This document shows, in pieces, positions 5,166 to 5,646 of a stretch of 5,646 nt of DNA. How positions within the stretch are numbered: the first letter of the stretch is position 1; each line of letters starts with the position of its first letter. The notes under the pieces were generated by a model, which searched no databases, was not told where the DNA came from, and was given only the letters and a program-made list of their open reading frames with translations. Source of the stretch: Nitrospirota bacterium (GTDB lineage: Bacteria; Nitrospirota; Thermodesulfovibrionia; UBA6902); assembly GCA_024277515.1 (NCBI GenBank), contig JAJRVB010000161.1, positions 1-5,646 of the forward strand, given 5' to 3'. The position numbers and the translations under genes are program-made.

Positions 5166-5642
5166 CTAACTGGATTTTGGAACGAGGTCCTCGCCCTCGG
5201 CCCTCAGATGGCTGCAATGTTTTTCGAGGGCTGCCAGGAATCCGCGGCGGTCCAGTGGCGATACCCGGTATCCCCGGTCTGATCCTTTGACTTCAATATG
5301 CAGGGAGTCACGGGAAAAGTCAAAGTTATATCCGCCCGGCTGCCCTTTATAAGTAACTCGCCGTATATCACTTAACTTCAGCTCCTTGTGCAGCATCCCG
5401 CTCTGAATGTGAAGTGATTCCGTCGAAACCCTGTACAGGGTTGTAAGCCAGAACCATGGCGCCGGCAGTCCTATCAGAAAGGTGATGGAGGCCCCGGCAA
5501 GCCGCTCAATGAGCGGGCCCTTTGAGGCGATGATGCTATAGGAGAAGACCCATAGCAGGAGGGAAGCGCCCCAGACGAACAGTGTTATCCTGACATCATG
5601 TCCGGACCTGAAGACCTCGGCATCTGAATTCTTTGTTGACAT
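5166..5642 (-). CDS. two-TM membrane protein with bacterial PH-like domain (YyaB/DUF1200-like)
   Basis: 158 residues if the ATG at 5642 is the start. Only four bases precede it in the window, so no ribosome binding site can be seen and an upstream start is possible. Residues about 18-38 and 46-68 are two transmembrane helices (ITLFVWGASLLLWVFSYSII; ASITFLIGLPAPWFWLTTLY). Residues about 69-146 form a C-terminal domain (YRVSTESLHIQSG, LKLSDIRRVTYKG, SRDSLHIEVKG, YRVSPLDRRGFLAALEKHC) that resembles the small bacterial PH domain of the YyaB/DUF1200 group, in particular the 'SP-D-R--FL-AL' ending. The domain would face the cytoplasm next to the membrane. The function of this group is not established and no catalytic residues are evident. 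The TAG stop is 19 bp from the DJ-1 stop on the other strand, with no clear terminator between them. Confidence 0.8.
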   Translation of the reverse strand: MSTKNSDAEVFRSGHDVRITLFVWGASLLLWVFSYSIIASKGPLIERLAGASITFLIGLPAPWFWLTTLYRVSTESLHIQSGMLHKELKLSDIRRVTYKGQPGGYNFDFSRDSLHIEVKGSDRGYRVSPLDRRGFLAALEKHCSHLRAEGEDLVPKSS

Positions 5643-5646
5643 ATGA

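Noticed and set aside
1..5646. CRISPR array, tRNA, insertion sequence or attachment site
   Set aside because: No evenly spaced direct repeats, no cloverleaf-like sequence, and no transposase or integrase fragment or terminal repeats were seen.

Overview
The window looks like the chromosome of a Gram-negative, exopolysaccharide-making environmental bacterium of moderate GC content. The gene set fits Nitrospirota or the Desulfobacterota/deltaproteobacterial group: a PEP-CTERM-type sigma-54 activator, a small PEP-CTERM protein, -24/-12 promoters, a secreted protein with MopE-like metal-binding repeats, and a DJ-1 family protein. This placement is inferred from family content only; there is no rRNA or other marker gene here.

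Layout, left to right. (1) Positions 1-288 (+): the C-terminal end of a PAPS reductase / ATP sulfurylase small subunit (CysH/CysD-like) protein cut by the window edge. (2) 337-1731 (+): a complete response regulator of the PrsR type (receiver, AAA+ sigma-54 interaction domain, Fis-type HTH), the family that co-occurs with exosortase/PEP-CTERM systems. (3) 1756-1950 (-): a 64-residue PEP-CTERM protein, convergent with the regulator, behind a perfect-consensus sigma-54 promoter at 1997-2012. (4) 1951-2267: a 317-bp intergenic region holding that promoter and some dyads. (5) 2268-4169 (+): a 633-residue exported multidomain protein (FN3, MopE-like repeats, jelly-roll-like domain, ASH/choice-of-anchor-type domain, C-terminal beta domain). 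(6) 4177-4380 (-): a short reading frame missed by simple ORF calling because an in-frame TGA interrupts it at codon 17. It has a perfect Shine-Dalgarno and a near-consensus sigma-54 promoter (4404-4419). (7) 4589-5146 (+): a DJ-1/YajL-type protein with its own TATAAT box. (8) 5166-5642 (-): a two-TM membrane protein with a bacterial PH-like domain, convergent with the DJ-1 gene.

How the parts may work together: the PrsR-type activator would, once phosphorylated, drive sigma-54 promoters of envelope or surface genes. Two such promoters lie within 3 kb of its gene, one reading a miniature PEP-CTERM protein and one reading the TGA-interrupted frame. This makes a plausible local regulon. The most unusual item is the TGA-interrupted small gene with intact regulatory signals. 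The flanking genes (CysD/H-like, DJ-1, PH-domain protein) look like ordinary housekeeping or accessory genes with no demonstrable link to it.
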